49,756 nucleotides of DNA from assembly GCA_021731445.1 (NCBI GenBank), contig JAKFXK010000055.1, forward strand, positions 1 through 49,756, written 5' to 3'. This document shows positions 1 through 10,859 of the stretch, piece after piece. The stretch's first letter is position 1, and every line of letters begins with the position of its first letter. Source of the stretch: Nevskiaceae bacterium (GTDB lineage: Bacteria; Pseudomonadota; Gammaproteobacteria; Nevskiales; Nevskiaceae). The notes under the pieces were generated by a model. It was not told the DNA's origin. It did no database searches and saw only the letters and a list, made by a program, of their open reading frames with translations. The position numbers were made by a program, and so were the translations under genes.

Positions 1-1515
1 GTGCAACAGGATGGCCGGGTCCCGGGTCGCACCTTCGGTGCCCCAGTTGGCGGAATCGTTGTCCTGGCAGCCGTCGCGGTTGTGCTCGCCATTGGCGGCG
101 TTGTGCTTGTGCGCGTAGCTGACGAGATCCTGCAGGGTGAAGCCGTCATGGGCGGTGATGAAGTTGATGCTGGCCCAGGGGCGGCGGCGGTGATGGTCGA
201 AGCGATCCGCCGAGCCTTGCAGGCAGGTGGCGAGCGGGCCACGTGCGAGTGCATCACCGCGCCAGTAGCGGCGGATGCCATCGCGCGCCAGGCCGTTCCA
301 CTCGGCAAAACCGGCGGCGTGGCGGCCGATCTGGGTGCCGTCGGGGCCGATATCCCAAGGCTCGATGATGAGCTTGACGCGGCTCAGCACCGGGTCTTGC
401 AGCAGCGCGTCGAAAAACCCGGCACCGGGATCGAAGCCCGTGGCCTCGCGGCCCAGCGTGACGCCGAGGTCAAAGCGGAAGCCATCGACGTGATAGATGC
501 TCACCCAGTGGCGCAGCGAGTCCATCACCAGCTGGATCACACGCGGATTCTGGAAGTTGAGCGTGTTGCCGCAGCCGGTGTCGTTGATGTAGCGGCTGGG
601 GTCCCGGGCTTGCAGGCGGTAATACTCGGCGTTGCCGAAGCCACGCAGGCTCAGGGTCGGCCCCAGCTCGTCGCCCTCGCCGCTGTGGTTGTAGACCACG
701 TCGAGAATCACCTCGATGCCCGCCTTGTGCAGCTCGCGGATGGCGCGCTTCAAATCCTCGCGCGAGCCGTAAGCGGCATCGGGGGCAAACCAGGCCAGCG
801 TGTTGTAGCCCCAGTAGTTGGTGAGGCCGAGTTGCTTCAAGCGGCGGTCGCGCACAAAGCTGTGGATGGGCAGCAGCTCGACCGCCGTCACACCCAGTGC
901 GCGCAGATGGGCGATGGTGGCGGCGGCACCCAGCGCGCGGTAGCCGCCGCGCTGCTCTTCCAGCAGGTCCTTGCGCAGTCGGCTGAAGCCCCTGACGTGC
1001 AACTCGTAGAGCACCGTGTCACGCCAGGGCACGCGCGGCGGCGCATCGCCCTGCCAGTCGAAATCCTCCGGCACCACCACCGCCTTGGGCACGAAGGGCG
1101 CACTGTCGCGGGCATCGAAACCGGCTGCGTCGCCGACGGCATCGGGCATCTGGTAGTCATAGCCGTAGAGCGCGTCATCCCAGACCAGCTCACCCTGCAA
1201 GGCCCTGGCGTAGGGGTCGAGCAGCAGCTTGTTGGGGTTGAAACGCAGGCCCTGGGCGGGCAGGTAGGGGCCATCGACGCGGTAGCCGTAGACCAAGCCC
1301 TCGCCCGCGCCGGGCAGGCAGCCGTGCCAGATGCCATCGGTGCACTCCGGCATCGCGTGACGGGCCAGCTCCTCGCGTCCCGTCTGGTCGAACACGCACA
1401 GCGTCACCCGCTCGGCGGCCTCGGCATAGACCCTGAAGTTGATGCCACGTCCGGTCAGCTGCGCCCCCGGCGGCCCGGGTGGGCAGGTTTCGAGAGTCAG
1501 GTGCAGGGTCGGCAT
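1..1515 (-). CDS. glgX: Glycogen debranching enzyme GlgX (partial, 3' end outside window)
   Basis: This is an isoamylase-type glycogen debranching enzyme (GH13) that hydrolyses alpha-1,6 branches of limit dextrins in the cytoplasm. The first 505 residues are visible and the gene runs off the left edge without a stop. An N-terminal CBM48-like domain comes first (about residues 5-130). The GH13 barrel follows, with the typical VVYNHSGEGDE stretch near 273-282, the nucleophile region GFRFDLG (Asp349), the acid/base Glu385 in LIIEPWDIG, and a HDGFTLQDL motif further on. I chose the ATG at 1513-1515 because the CBM48 domain begins right after it. It lies 73 bp downstream of glgB and reads the same way, so glgC, glgB and glgX probably form one glycogen operon. 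The identification is secure; only the C-terminus is unseen. Confidence 0.93.
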   Translation of the reverse strand, partial: MPTLHLTLETCPPGPPGAQLTGRGINFRVYAEAAERVTLCVFDQTGREELARHAMPECTDGIWHGCLPGAGEGLVYGYRVDGPYLPAQGLRFNPNKLLLDPYARALQGELVWDDALYGYDYQMPDAVGDAAGFDARDSAPFVPKAVVVPEDFDWQGDAPPRVPWRDTVLYELHVRGFSRLRKDLLEEQRGGYRALGAAATIAHLRALGVTAVELLPIHSFVRDRRLKQLGLTNYWGYNTLAWFAPDAAYGSREDLKRAIRELHKAGIEVILDVVYNHSGEGDELGPTLSLRGFGNAEYYRLQARDPSRYINDTGCGNTLNFQNPRVIQLVMDSLRHWVSIYHVDGFRFDLGVTLGREATGFDPGAGFFDALLQDPVLSRVKLIIEPWDIGPDGTQIGRHAAGFAEWNGLARDGIRRYWRGDALARGPLATCLQGSADRFDHHRRRPWASINFITAHDGFTLQDLVSYAHKHNAANGEHNRDGCQDNDSANWGTEGATRDPAILLH

Positions 1516-1588
1516 CAAGCGGAAACCAGATCAATCGGCGGGTCAGAATAGCGGCTGCTTGGACCGCGGGCCCCGCGCAATGCATCAC

Positions 1589-3814
1589 TCATGCGCCGCC
1601 TTCCCACACCAGCCACACCGTCGCCAAAGGTGGCGCGGCAAGCGTGAGGCGCGCAGGCTGGCCGTGATGCGGCCTGGCCTCGGCCACCACGCCGCCGAGA
1701 TTGCCGCAGCCGCTACCACCGTAATGTCCGGCGTCGCTGTTGAACACTTCGCGCCAGCGTCCCGCCAGCGGCACCCCGAGCATGACGGCGAGGCGGGGCA
1801 GCGGCGTGAAGTTGCTCACCACCAGCACGGGTGCCGCATCAGGGGCAAACCGGCAGAAGGCGAACAGGCTCTGCTGCCGAGCATCGACCAGCCGCCACTC
1901 GAAACCCTGCGGCACGTCATCCTGCGCATGCAGCGCGGGCAGCGTGCGATAGAGATGATTGAGATCGCGCACCACCTGCTGCACGCCGCGATGCAAGGTG
2001 TTCTGCGGCGCGGCCTCCGCGAGTGCGGCCCAGCCGAGTTCGCTGTCGTGGTTCCACTCGGCCTTCTGCGCCAGCTCACCGCCCATGAACAAGAGTTTGC
2101 GGCCGGGATGCGCCCACATCCAGCCGAACAGCCCGCGCAGCCCGGCAAACTTCTGCCAGTCATCGCCCGGCTGCTTCCGCCAGAGCGAGCCTTTTTGATG
2201 CACCACCTCGTCGTGCGACAGCGGCAGCACAAAACGTTCGCGGTGCGCATACATCAGTCCGAACGTGAGGCGCTCATGCGCCGCACTGCGATACACCGGA
2301 TCGAGCTGGGCGTAGGCGAGCGTGTCGTTCATCCAGCCCATATTCCATTTGCTGCTGAAGCCCAGGCCGCCTTCGGCGATGGCATGGGTGACGCCGGGCC
2401 AGCTGGTGCTTTCCTCCGCCATCACCAGCGCACCAGGGCATTGCTGCTGCACCGCCGTGTTGAGCGCGCGCACGAAGTCCACGGCTTCGAGATTTTCGCG
2501 GCCTCCGAAACGGTTGGGCAGCCACTCGCCCTTGGGACGCGAGTAGTCGCGGTGCAGCATCGAGGCCACTGCATCCATGCGCAGACCATCGAGGTGGTAC
2601 TCGGTGAGCCAGTGCAGTGCCGAGGCGATCAGGAAACCCGCCACCTCGCTGCGGCCAAAGTTGTAGATCAGCGTCTTCCAGTCCGGGTGAAAGCCCTCGC
2701 GTGGATCGGCATGTTCGTACAGCGCGGTGCCGTCGAACTGCGCCAGACCATGCGCATCGGCGGGGAAATGCGCGGGCACCCAGTCGAGCAGAACAGCAAT
2801 CCCCGCTGCATGGCAGGCATCGACGAAGCCTGCAAACTCGCGCGGTGTGCCCCAGTCCGGGTGCGGTGCGAACAAGGACAGCGGCTGATAGCCCCAGCTC
2901 GGCGCATAGGGATGCGCCATCACCGGCAGCAGCTCGATGTGGGTGAAGCCCATCCCGACGGCGTAGGGGATGAGTGCCGCCGCGAGTTCCGGCCACTGGT
3001 AGGGGCGACCATCGGGATGCCGACGCCAGGAAGCTGCGTGGACTTCGTAGATGCTCATCGGCTCTTGCGTGCCCTGCCTTTGCGCGCGGGTTTTCAGCCA
3101 TTGCGCGTCCTGCCATCCGAAAGGTTTGGGATCAAACACCACCGAGGCGGTCAGCGGGGCCATCTGCGCCTGCCGCGCCAGGGGATCGGCCTTGGTCAGC
3201 AGCGCGCCATCGGCCGTGAGAATCTCAAACTGATAGGCCTCGCCGGGCTGCACGCGCGGCAGGAACAACTCCCACACACCATTCTCGACGCGACGCCGCA
3301 TTGGGTGGCGGCGACCATCCCAGAGGTTGAATGCCCCCACCACCGACACCCGCCGCGCGTGCGGTGCCCACACCGCAAAGCGCACGCCGGTGATCCCCTC
3401 CACCCGCATCGCCTGCGCACCGAGACACTGCGCGAGGGATTGATGCCGGCCTTCGGCAAACAGGTGCAGATCGAGTTCGCCCAGCAGCAGGCCGAAGCCG
3501 TAGGGGTCTTCGGTTTCCTGCACGGTTTCGCCGCCACCAGCCACGGGCCAGCGGATGTGCAGCCGATAGGGCTTGGCCGTTGCCAGAAACGCTGCGAACA
3601 AGCCATCGACCTGCACCGGCTGCATCGCGGCGGGCAGCGCATCGGTATCGCGCACCAGCAATTGCACGCCTAAGGCACCGGGCAGAAACGCGCGCACGAT
3701 CAAGCCGCCTTCACAGGGATGCGGGCCGAGCAATGCAAAAGGATCACCCACCGCGCCTGCTGCCAGCGCGCTGGCGGCGGCAGGTTCGAGCAGCAATCTG
3801 AGGTTTATGTCCAT
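1589..3814 (-). CDS. glgB: 1,4-alpha-glucan branching enzyme GlgB
   Basis: GlgB transfers alpha-1,4 chains to the 6-position and so creates the branches of glycogen. The product has 741 residues, close to the 728 of E. coli GlgB. An N-terminal CBM48 pair covers roughly residues 20-235 and the GH13 barrel follows. The catalytic set is intact: nucleophile Asp414 in [10 protein letters not shown], acid/base Glu467 in VMAEESTSW, and Asp535 in LSHDEVVH, spaced 53 and 121 residues apart as in E. coli (405/458/526). The ATG at 3812-3814 has only a weak ribosome site. The inverted repeat at 3828-3920 begins 13 bp before it, so the mRNA upstream of glgB is probably folded. It lies between glgC and glgX in one direction. 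Confidence 0.96.
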   Translation of the reverse strand: MDINLRLLLEPAAASALAAGAVGDPFALLGPHPCEGGLIVRAFLPGALGVQLLVRDTDALPAAMQPVQVDGLFAAFLATAKPYRLHIRWPVAGGGETVQETEDPYGFGLLLGELDLHLFAEGRHQSLAQCLGAQAMRVEGITGVRFAVWAPHARRVSVVGAFNLWDGRRHPMRRRVENGVWELFLPRVQPGEAYQFEILTADGALLTKADPLARQAQMAPLTASVVFDPKPFGWQDAQWLKTRAQRQGTQEPMSIYEVHAASWRRHPDGRPYQWPELAAALIPYAVGMGFTHIELLPVMAHPYAPSWGYQPLSLFAPHPDWGTPREFAGFVDACHAAGIAVLLDWVPAHFPADAHGLAQFDGTALYEHADPREGFHPDWKTLIYNFGRSEVAGFLIASALHWLTEYHLDGLRMDAVASMLHRDYSRPKGEWLPNRFGGRENLEAVDFVRALNTAVQQQCPGALVMAEESTSWPGVTHAIAEGGLGFSSKWNMGWMNDTLAYAQLDPVYRSAAHERLTFGLMYAHRERFVLPLSHDEVVHQKGSLWRKQPGDDWQKFAGLRGLFGWMWAHPGRKLLFMGGELAQKAEWNHDSELGWAALAEAAPQNTLHRGVQQVVRDLNHLYRTLPALHAQDDVPQGFEWRLVDARQQSLFAFCRFAPDAAPVLVVSNFTPLPRLAVMLGVPLAGRWREVFNSDAGHYGGSGCGNLGGVVAEARPHHGQPARLTLAAPPLATVWLVWEGGA

Positions 3815-3827
3815 GCTTTAAGAGTCT

Positions 3828-3920
3828 GTCATTCCCGCGCAGGCGGGAATCCAGGTGGCTTTTGACATTGCAGCGGCATGTATGCCGGCAAAACTGGATT
3901 CCCGCCTGCGCGGGAATGAC
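3828..3920. repeat. REP-like doublet: two exact inverted 27-bp copies
   Basis: Positions 3828-3854 and 3894-3920 are perfect reverse complements of each other (27 of 27). Each copy contains a 20-bp palindrome with an 8-bp stem (ATTCCCGC/GCGGGAAT) and a 4-nt loop. The two are separated by 39 bp. The core matches the widespread dRS3/REP-like ATTCCC...GGGAAT palindrome known from Neisseria and many other beta- and gammaproteobacteria. It lies between glgC and glgB. A related but diverged doublet is at 40835-40920. Confidence 0.85.
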
Positions 3921-3969
3921 AACAGCAAGATGGTGACGATGCCCACTGCCTCGAACCGAAGCACATTCT

Positions 3970-5241
3970 TCAACCCTCCAGCATCTCCCGCGTCACCAGC
4001 GTGATGCCCCCAGGGCTGACGTGGTAGTTCTTCCTGTCCTTGGCGTTGTTGAAGCCGATCCGGGTGCCATCGGGGATCACACAGCCTTCGTCGATGATGG
4101 CGCGACGGATCTGGCAGTTGCGGCCCACATGCGCACCGGGCAGCAGCAGCGAGTCTTCCACTTTCGAGCCACGTTCCACCCGCGCATTGACGAACAACAC
4201 GCTGCGCCGCACCGCTGCACCGGAGACGATGCAACCACCGGCCACCAGCGACTCGATGGCCGCACCCGCCATCTCGCTTTCGTCGAACACGAACTTCGCG
4301 GGCGGCACCTGCTCTTGCAACGTCCAGATCGGCCATTCGGCGTCGTAGAGGTTGAGGTCTGGCAGCACGTAAGTCAGCTCGATGTTGGCCTGCCAGTAGG
4401 CGTCGATGGTGCCGACATCGCGCCAATAACCCTGCCGGGCCGGATCGTAGAGATCGCTGAAGCGGTAGGCATAGGCATCGCCGCTGGCGATGACCGCCGG
4501 CACGATGTCCTTGCCGAAGTCGTGGCTGGATTCGCTGACCCCGGCATCCTGGGTTAGCTCATCAAGCAGGAAGCGCGCGTCGAACACATAGATGCCCATG
4601 CTGGCAAGTGCCACTTCCGGCTTGTCGGCCAGACCCTTGGGCGACTCGGGTTTTTCCTGGAACTCGGTAATGCGGTTGTGCGCATCCACCTGCATCACGC
4701 CAAAGCCCTTGGCCTCGCCCAGCGGCACCTCGATACACCCCACCGTCACTTTCGCTCCGGTGCGTGCGTGCTGCGCGATCATCGGCCCATAGTCCATCTT
4801 GTAGATGTGATCGCCTGCCAGCACGAGCACGTAGGCGGGTTGGCAACGGCGGATGAAGTCCAGATTCTGGAACACCGCATCGGCAGTGCCCGCATACCAG
4901 CCATACACCTCGCCGCGCTGCTCGGCCGGCAGCAGCTCGACAAACTCGCCGAACTGCCCGCGCAAAAATCCCCAGCCCTGTTGCAGGTGGCGGATCAGCG
5001 AGTGGCTCTTGTACTGGGTCAGCACGCCGACGCGCCGCACCCCGCTGTTGATGCAGTTGGAGAGGGTGAAATCAATGATGCGGAACTTGCCACCGAACGG
5101 CACCGCCGGCTTCGCACGCGGCAGGGTCAGCTGCATCAGCCGCGAGCCCCGCCCACCCGCCATCACCAGTGCCAGCGTCTCGCGGGTGAGGCGGCTGACA
5201 AAGCGGCTGTCCTGCTCGTTGGGCGTGTTCTTGGCGTTCAT
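3970..5241 (-). CDS. glgC: Glucose-1-phosphate adenylyltransferase GlgC
   Basis: GlgC makes ADP-glucose and pyrophosphate from glucose-1-phosphate and ATP, the committed and usually allosterically controlled step of glycogen synthesis. The product has 423 residues, against 431 in E. coli. The nucleotide-binding signature [10 protein letters not shown] is at about residues 26-35, followed by [11 protein letters not shown] and [12 protein letters not shown], and the C-terminal part is a left-handed beta-helix. The frame stays open for a further 55 codons upstream, but that extension looks nothing like GlgC and crosses the intergenic region. The ATG at 5239-5241 fits the family. It is divergent from glgA, with 109 bp between them, and is the first gene of the glgC-glgB-glgX run. 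Confidence 0.95.
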   Translation of the reverse strand: MNAKNTPNEQDSRFVSRLTRETLALVMAGGRGSRLMQLTLPRAKPAVPFGGKFRIIDFTLSNCINSGVRRVGVLTQYKSHSLIRHLQQGWGFLRGQFGEFVELLPAEQRGEVYGWYAGTADAVFQNLDFIRRCQPAYVLVLAGDHIYKMDYGPMIAQHARTGAKVTVGCIEVPLGEAKGFGVMQVDAHNRITEFQEKPESPKGLADKPEVALASMGIYVFDARFLLDELTQDAGVSESSHDFGKDIVPAVIASGDAYAYRFSDLYDPARQGYWRDVGTIDAYWQANIELTYVLPDLNLYDAEWPIWTLQEQVPPAKFVFDESEMAGAAIESLVAGGCIVSGAAVRRSVLFVNARVERGSKVEDSLLLPGAHVGRNCQIRRAIIDEGCVIPDGTRIGFNNAKDRKNYHVSPGGITLVTREMLEG

Positions 5242-5350
5242 CGTTTCGTTTCTGGTGCGATGGTAGTGGCGCGTGCAGTGACCTCTATCGTAGGCGCTTG
5301 GCACGCGCACGGCAGCAGGCCTGCCACAGGCTTGGTGGATAATCACTGCC

Positions 5351-6826
5351 ATGAGCGAATCCTTGCGCATCCTCCATGCCGCCGCCGAATGCTTTCCGCT
5401 TGCCAAGACCGGTGGCCTGGGTGACGTAGCCCGCGCCCTGCCCTCGGCACTGATGAAAATGGGCTGTGATGTACGGGTGGCAATGCCGGCCTATCGCGGC
5501 GTACAGGCGGCGCTCGGTGCGACCGAAACGGTGGCACAGCTGCGGGTGAACGCGGTTGATTTCACCGTGCGATGCGGCGCGCTGGCCGATGGCCTGCCGG
5601 TGTACCTGTTCGATGCCCCGGCGCTGTTCGACCGCCCCGGCACTCCTTATGCCGATGCACAACAGCAGCCCTTTGCCGACAGCGCCTTCCGCTTCGGCAC
5701 GTTTTCTGCCGCGCTCGCCCTGTTCGTGCAGCAAGGCGCCGCCGGTTTCACACCCGACATCGTGCACCTGCACGACTGGCAGACCGCGCTCGCCGCCGCC
5801 TGGCTGGCCGAGTGGCCACAGCGTCCGAGGCTGGTGTTCACCATCCACAACCTCGCCTACCAGGGTCAGTTCGGGCGCGAGGCCTTCGATGCCCTGCAAC
5901 TGCCCGCGCACTGGTGGAAGCCTGCCGCACTGGAGTTCTGGGGCGGTTTTTCATGCATGAAAGGCGGGATCAACTTTGCCGATGCCATCACCACCGTCAG
6001 CCCCGGCTACGCCAGGGAAATCCGCACCCCGGCTTACGGCTGCGGCCTCGATGGGTTGCTGGAGACACAGGCCGGAAAGCTGAGAGGCATCCTCAACGGC
6101 ATCGACGACGCGGTGTGGGATCCCGCCCGCGATCCGCATCTGGCGCATTGCTATGACCTGCGCACCGTCGAGGCCGGCAAGCGCGCCAACCGGCTGGCGC
6201 TGGCGCAATCGCTGGGTTTTTCACCAGCGGATTCGGCCCTGCCGTTGGTGGTTTTCATCGGCCGGCTTGCCGACCAGAAAGGGGCTGATCTGCTGCTGGC
6301 GGCGCGCGAGGCGATCCAGCAGATGCCCCTTCAGCTGGTGGTACTGGCCAGTGGCGATCCGGCCCTTGAGGCCAGCCTGCGCGGCTGGGCGCTGCAATCT
6401 CACGGCAAGGTGGTGGCCTGCATCGCCCACGACGAGGTGCTGGCCCACCAGCTCACCGCCGCCGCCGATCTGCTGCTGATGCCCTCGCGTTTCGAGCCTT
6501 GCGGACTCAACCAGCTCTATGCGCTGCGCTACGGCACGATCCCGCTGGTGCGCCGCACCGGCGGACTGGCGGATACGGTGATCGACACCACGCCGCAGAC
6601 CTTGGCCGATGGCCGTGCCAACGGCGTGAGTTTCGAAAATGCCGATGTCGGCGGTGTGTGCTGGGCACTGCAGCGTGGCATCGAGCTGTTCGGCAACCCC
6701 GGCACCCGCGCTGCATTGCGGCGCAATGGCATGGCGCGCGATTCCGGCTGGGGCGCATCGGCGCGCGAATACCTGGCGCTGTACCAGCAACTGCTGCCGA
6801 CCAGAACCGGCGGCCCCCCCCTGTGA
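5351..6826 (+). CDS. glgA: Glycogen synthase GlgA (ADP-glucose type)
   Basis: GlgA elongates glycogen by transferring glucose from ADP-glucose. It is a GT5 enzyme of 491 residues with a GT-B fold, compared with 477 in E. coli. The ADP-glucose-binding KTGGLGD motif lies at residues 19-25. The C-terminal domain contains the [14 protein letters not shown] stretch with the conserved active-site Glu, and a second TGGL motif. Translation starts at the ATG at 5351. A GATAAT sequence at 5338-5343 is only 7 bp before it, so a leaderless mRNA is conceivable, although no matching -35 box is seen. The stop codon overlaps a possible GTG start of xseB, which suggests co-transcription with xseB, ispA and dxs. 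Confidence 0.95.
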   Translation: MSESLRILHAAAECFPLAKTGGLGDVARALPSALMKMGCDVRVAMPAYRGVQAALGATETVAQLRVNAVDFTVRCGALADGLPVYLFDAPALFDRPGTPYADAQQQPFADSAFRFGTFSAALALFVQQGAAGFTPDIVHLHDWQTALAAAWLAEWPQRPRLVFTIHNLAYQGQFGREAFDALQLPAHWWKPAALEFWGGFSCMKGGINFADAITTVSPGYAREIRTPAYGCGLDGLLETQAGKLRGILNGIDDAVWDPARDPHLAHCYDLRTVEAGKRANRLALAQSLGFSPADSALPLVVFIGRLADQKGADLLLAAREAIQQMPLQLVVLASGDPALEASLRGWALQSHGKVVACIAHDEVLAHQLTAAADLLLMPSRFEPCGLNQLYALRYGTIPLVRRTGGLADTVIDTTPQTLADGRANGVSFENADVGGVCWALQRGIELFGNPGTRAALRRNGMARDSGWGASAREYLALYQQLLPTRTGGPPL

Positions 6827-6876
6827 AAAAGCCCGTCAGGCCCGACAATGTCCGCCCCGCACCGGCCGCCACCCCG

Positions 6877-7092
6877 ATGACCGAATCCACCGACCCCGTC
6901 ACCCGCTTCGAGACCTCGATGCAAGAGCTGGAAGCCATCGTGCAGAAGCTCGAACGCGGTGAACTCAAGCTGGAAGAATCGCTTGCCATCTTCGAGCGCG
7001 GCATGGCGCTGACGCAGGAGTGCCGCAGCGCACTCGACACTGCCGAGCTGAAAGTGAAGACCCTCATCGACGGCCAGTTCAAGGACGAATGA
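6877..7092 (+). CDS. xseB: Exodeoxyribonuclease VII small subunit XseB
   Basis: XseB is the small helical subunit of exonuclease VII and binds many-to-one to XseA, which is not in this window. The ATG at 6877 gives 71 residues, a normal size for the family. The core shows the typical FETSMQELEAIVQKLERGE, LKLEESLAIFERGMAL and LKVKTLIDG stretches, which form two helices. An in-frame GTG at 6823, overlapping the glgA stop, would add 18 residues rich in Pro and Ala that do not look like the family. The stop codon overlaps the ispA start in an ATGA, so the two genes are translationally coupled. The xseB-ispA-dxs order is common in beta- and gammaproteobacteria. Confidence 0.9.
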   Translation: MTESTDPVTRFETSMQELEAIVQKLERGELKLEESLAIFERGMALTQECRSALDTAELKVKTLIDGQFKDE

Positions 7093-7976
7093 AGCACGGC
7101 GACTTCACGGCCTGGGAGTCGGCCCGGCTGGCGCGCTTCCACAAGGCACTCGATGCGGCGCTGCCACCGGGCAACACCTACCCGGCCCGCCTGCACGAGG
7201 CCATGCGCTACGCCTGCGAAGGGGGTAAGCGCCTGCGTGCGCTGCTGGTATACGCCGTCGGGGAAGCGCTGGGCGGCGCACCTGAGGTGCTCGATGCGCC
7301 CGCTGTCGCCCTTGAGCTGATCCACGCCTTCTCGCTGGTGCACGACGACCTGCCCGCGATGGACGACGACGACCTGCGCCGGGGCCGTGCGACCGTCCAC
7401 AAGGCCTATGACGAGGGTACTGCCGTGCTGGTCGGCGATGCCCTGCAAACCACCGCTTTCGAGGGGCTGGCTAACGCTCCCCATCTACCTCTGGCGACAG
7501 TCGTTGAAATGGTGCGCCTGCTGGCCACCGCCAGTGGCTCGCGCGGCATGACCGGCGGCCAGCAGGCCGATCTCGAAGCCGAAGGCATGACCCTGGCGCT
7601 CGCTGATCTCGAACGCCTGCATGCGCACAAGACCGGCGCGCTGATACTCGCCTGCATTCGCCTCGCCGCTGCGGCTGCCCAAGCCGATCACGCCACCCGC
7701 ATCACACTCGATGCCTACGGCACCGCGCTGGGCCTCGCCTACCAGATCCAGGATGATGTGCTCGACGCCACTGCCAGCAGTGCCACGCTCGGCAAAACCG
7801 CCGGCAAGGATCTGGCCGCGGCCAAGTCCACTTTCGTGCAGCTGTTGGGGCTGGACCTTGCCAAGAGTCGCGCGCAAACCTTGCTGGATGAAGCGCTGCA
7901 ACAGCTCGCAGGCTTTGGCGAAGCTGCACAAATCTTGCGCGAATTGACCTTGAAAATTACCCACCGTCGCCACTGA
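7089..7976 (+). CDS. ispA: Polyprenyl (farnesyl/geranyl) diphosphate synthase
   Basis: This is a trans-prenyltransferase that condenses IPP with DMAPP and GPP to give farnesyl diphosphate for quinones, undecaprenyl carriers and hopanoids. It has 295 residues. The first Asp-rich motif, DDLPAMDDDD, begins at residue 86. The second, YQIQDDVLD, lies in the C-terminal half. The GGKRLR basic motif is at 45-50. The ATG at 7089 overlaps the xseB stop by 4 bp. Its position between xseB and dxs supports IspA rather than octaprenyl synthase. dxs starts 96 bp downstream. Confidence 0.94.
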   Translation: MKHGDFTAWESARLARFHKALDAALPPGNTYPARLHEAMRYACEGGKRLRALLVYAVGEALGGAPEVLDAPAVALELIHAFSLVHDDLPAMDDDDLRRGRATVHKAYDEGTAVLVGDALQTTAFEGLANAPHLPLATVVEMVRLLATASGSRGMTGGQQADLEAEGMTLALADLERLHAHKTGALILACIRLAAAAAQADHATRITLDAYGTALGLAYQIQDDVLDATASSATLGKTAGKDLAAAKSTFVQLLGLDLAKSRAQTLLDEALQQLAGFGEAAQILRELTLKITHRRH

Positions 7977-8072
7977 ATCCACACCACGTCCGGCTAAAAT
8001 GCCGCAGTGCAACAAGCCGCGCACTGCACGATAATGAGGCAACACATTTCACGCTTCTGACATGCTGCTGAC

Positions 8073-9974
8073 ATGAGCCACAACGCCAACGATGTGCCTG
8101 GTTACACCCTGCTCGGCCAAGTCGATTCGCCCGCCGACCTGAAGCGTCTGCCTGCGGAAGACCTGTCGCATCTCGCGGTCGAGATGCGCCGCTACCTGAT
8201 CGAAACGCTCGGCCGCATCGGCGGCCACTTTGCCGCCAACCTCGGCACGGTGGAGCTTTCCATCGCCCTGCACCGCTGTTTCGACACCCCGCACGACCGG
8301 CTGGTGTGGGATGTCGGCCATCAGGCCTATCCGCACAAAATGCTGACCGGCCGTCGCGCAGGCTTGGAGACTATCCGCAAACTCGGCGGCCTGATGCCGT
8401 TCTGCCATCGCGGCGAGAGCGAGTACGACAGCTTCGGCGTCGGGCATTCCAGCACCAGCATTTCTGCCGCCGCCGGCATGGCGGCTGCGGCCAGGGTGAA
8501 GGGCGAGCAACGCCGTACCGTCGCCATCATCGGCGACGGCGGCATCACCGGTGGCATGGCCTACGAGGCCCTGAACCACGCCGGGCACCTGGGCCTCGAC
8601 CTCCTGGTGGTCTACAACGACAACGACATGTCGATCTCGGAGAACGTCGGTGCGCTGCGCGACCACTCGGCACGTGTCGCTGCCAAGCTGGACTTTGCCT
8701 TGCCACGCCTCATCGATGATGAGAGCTGCGAAAACAACATGCATCTGGCCGATCGTCCCGGTGCCTTGTTCGAGACCCTGGGCTTTGCCTATCACGGCCC
8801 CATCGACGGCCATGACCTGGATGCACTCACCGCCGCCTTCGATCAGCTCAAGACGGCCAAAGGCCCGCAGTTTTTGCATGTCATCACCGTCAAGGGCAAG
8901 GGCTTCGTGCCGGCCGAGGGCGAACCGATCAAGTATCACGGCGTCACGCAGTTCGACCCGGTGACGGGTGCCTTCCCCAGCAAAAAAGTGGCAGCCAAGG
9001 TCACCTACACCCAAGTGTTCGGCGACTGGCTCTGCGCTGCCGCCGCACGCGACTCGAAGATCGTCGGCATCACGCCCGCGATGCGTGAAGGTTCGGGACT
9101 GGTCGAGTTCTCGCAACAATTCCCCACTCGCTATTTCGATGTCGGTATCGCAGAGCAGCACGCCGTGACCCTGGCAGCCGGCATGGCCTGCGAGGGCCTG
9201 AAGCCGGTCTGCGCGATCTATTCGACTTTTTTGCAGCGGGGCTACGACCAGCTCATCCACGATGTCGCCATTCAAAACCTGCCGGTCACTTTTGCCATTG
9301 ATCGCGGTGGCCTGGTCGGTGCCGATGGCGCAACCCACCACGGCGCGTTTGATCTCAGCTATCTGCGCTGCATCCCCCATCTGGTGGTAATGACCCCCAG
9401 CGATGAAAACGAGTTGCGGCGTATGTTGGCGACCGGCATCGCCCACACGGGCCCCAGTGCCGTGCGCTATCCGCGCGGCAATGTGCTGGGCGTGGCGGTG
9501 GATGAAATCCCCAAGCCGCTCGCCATCGGCAAGGGCCGCATCGTCCGCGAAGCGCGCGGCCGCCGCCGTCCACGGGTGGCCTTTCTCGCCTTTGGCTGCA
9601 TGGTGCCGGTCGCACTCGAAGCCGCCGACATTCTCGATGCGGTGGTCGCCGACATGCGTTTCGTGAAGCCGCTCGATCTCGAACTGCTACTGGAACTGGC
9701 GCAGGAAAACGATCTCTTGGTGACGCTGGAAGACAATGCCAAGACCGGCGGTGCCGGCTCCGCCATCTGCGAGGCACTGGCGGCGCATCAGGTGCAGGTG
9801 CCGCTGCTCACGCTCGGCCTGCCTGATCACTTCGTCGAGCACGGCACGCGCGAAGAACTGCTGGCGCAAGTCGGCCTCGACACCTCGGGCGTGCTGCGCA
9901 GCGTGCAAAAGCGCCTGCGTGCAAAAGACCTTGACGAGTCAGCTGTGGTCGGGCCACAGCGGCGCGAGGGCTAG
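8073..9974 (+). CDS. dxs: 1-deoxy-D-xylulose-5-phosphate synthase Dxs
   Basis: Dxs joins pyruvate and glyceraldehyde-3-phosphate to make DXP, the entry step of the MEP isoprenoid pathway and a source for thiamine and pyridoxal. It has 633 residues, a normal length. The N-terminal thiamine diphosphate domain carries [14 protein letters not shown] and [18 protein letters not shown]. The transketolase-like pyrimidine domain has [18 protein letters not shown] with the catalytic Glu. The C-terminal domain holds [14 protein letters not shown]. No strong ribosome site precedes the ATG. The stop codon sits in a CTAG palindrome shared with the stop of the convergent permease gene. Confidence 0.96.
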   Translation: MSHNANDVPGYTLLGQVDSPADLKRLPAEDLSHLAVEMRRYLIETLGRIGGHFAANLGTVELSIALHRCFDTPHDRLVWDVGHQAYPHKMLTGRRAGLETIRKLGGLMPFCHRGESEYDSFGVGHSSTSISAAAGMAAAARVKGEQRRTVAIIGDGGITGGMAYEALNHAGHLGLDLLVVYNDNDMSISENVGALRDHSARVAAKLDFALPRLIDDESCENNMHLADRPGALFETLGFAYHGPIDGHDLDALTAAFDQLKTAKGPQFLHVITVKGKGFVPAEGEPIKYHGVTQFDPVTGAFPSKKVAAKVTYTQVFGDWLCAAAARDSKIVGITPAMREGSGLVEFSQQFPTRYFDVGIAEQHAVTLAAGMACEGLKPVCAIYSTFLQRGYDQLIHDVAIQNLPVTFAIDRGGLVGADGATHHGAFDLSYLRCIPHLVVMTPSDENELRRMLATGIAHTGPSAVRYPRGNVLGVAVDEIPKPLAIGKGRIVREARGRRRPRVAFLAFGCMVPVALEAADILDAVVADMRFVKPLDLELLLELAQENDLLVTLEDNAKTGGAGSAICEALAAHQVQVPLLTLGLPDHFVEHGTREELLAQVGLDTSGVLRSVQKRLRAKDLDESAVVGPQRREG

Positions 9975-10774
9975 CCGCTGATCGCCTTGTAGAGCGTCAT
10001 CGCGCCCGCCACGATCAGCATCATCGCAATGGCCCGCTTGAGGGCCAGCGCATTCATGCGAAACCCGAGGCGGCTGCCGATCCAGATGCCGGGGATCGCC
10101 CCCAGCAGCAGCCAGCCGAGCAGCAGGTAATCCACGGTGCCGAGCTTGGCGTGGCCCAGTCCCGCAAGGCCGGTGATGAGCACCGCGTGAGCAAGGTCAC
10201 CACCCACCAGCCGCAGCGGCTGCTCCTTGGGGTAGAGCATCATCAGCAGCATCATGCCGATCACGCCGGCCCCGACGGAGCTGATCGTCACCACCGCACC
10301 GATCAAGAGACCTGACAGCACCGTGCCGAGTTTCTGGTGACGTTCGAGCAGGCTGCTGCCGCTGGCGTTCTCGCTCATCCGCACCAGTTTCAGGATCGGC
10401 TCCTGCAACAGCGTGAAAGTCGCCGTGGTCATCACCGCGATGGCGAGGGTGAGCTTGATCAGACGGTCGAGATCACCATTGCTGCCGTGGCTGTCGATAT
10501 ACACCAGCATGGCGATTGCGCTGGGGATGCTGCCCAGCGCCAGCCAGCCCACGATCGACCAAGCCATGCTGCCGTTGCGCTGATGCAGCACCACGCCCCA
10601 ACTCTTGCTGAGTGAGGCATAGAGCAGGTCGGTACCAACGGCCAGCTTGGGGCTGATGCCATAAAACAGGATCAGGATCGGCGTCATCAACGAGCCGCCA
10701 CCCACGCCAGTGGCCCCGACGGCGATGCCGACGATGAGTCCCGCGAGTGAATAGCCGAGGCCGTAAGTTTGCAT
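9971..10774 (-). CDS. Sulfite exporter TauE/SafE family membrane permease
   Basis: This is an integral membrane protein of 267 residues with about eight hydrophobic segments. It has the family's N-terminal glycine-rich signature ([16 protein letters not shown], near residues 19-34) and its internal repeat ([14 protein letters not shown], near 163-176). TauE/SafE proteins export organosulfonates, sulfite or related anions. The substrate here cannot be read from sequence, and no sulfur genes are adjacent. The gene converges on dxs with a 4-nt overlap, both stops lying within one CTAG. It appears monocistronic. Confidence 0.85.
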   Translation of the reverse strand: MQTYGLGYSLAGLIVGIAVGATGVGGGSLMTPILILFYGISPKLAVGTDLLYASLSKSWGVVLHQRNGSMAWSIVGWLALGSIPSAIAMLVYIDSHGSNGDLDRLIKLTLAIAVMTTATFTLLQEPILKLVRMSENASGSSLLERHQKLGTVLSGLLIGAVVTISSVGAGVIGMMLLMMLYPKEQPLRLVGGDLAHAVLITGLAGLGHAKLGTVDYLLLGWLLLGAIPGIWIGSRLGFRMNALALKRAIAMMLIVAGAMTLYKAISG

Positions 10775-10859
10775 GGGGCCGCGACGCTAACAGCGCGATG
10801 CACCTGAGAGCCAAGAAGCAAATGGTCTAGGCATATGCCCAGAAACAACCGGTCCGTTC

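Noticed and set aside
1-3673. Very long open frames on the plus strand opposite glgX and glgB
   Set aside because: They are antisense to clear GH13 genes, have no recognisable domain, and are expected from the third-position GC bias of the real genes.
3818-4426. An open frame on the minus strand ending in a PRRRESS...WIPACAGMT-type sequence
   Set aside because: That peptide is the well-known spurious translation of the REP-like palindromes, and the rest is a shadow of glgC.
5298-5343. TTGGCA at 5298 and GATAAT at 5338 as a glgA promoter
   Set aside because: The spacing is 34 bp, twice the normal value, so they cannot form one sigma-70 promoter.
9971-9974. Shared CTAG stop of dxs and the permease
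   Set aside because: It is a neat overlap, but palindromic stop sharing between convergent genes occurs by chance and suggests no function.
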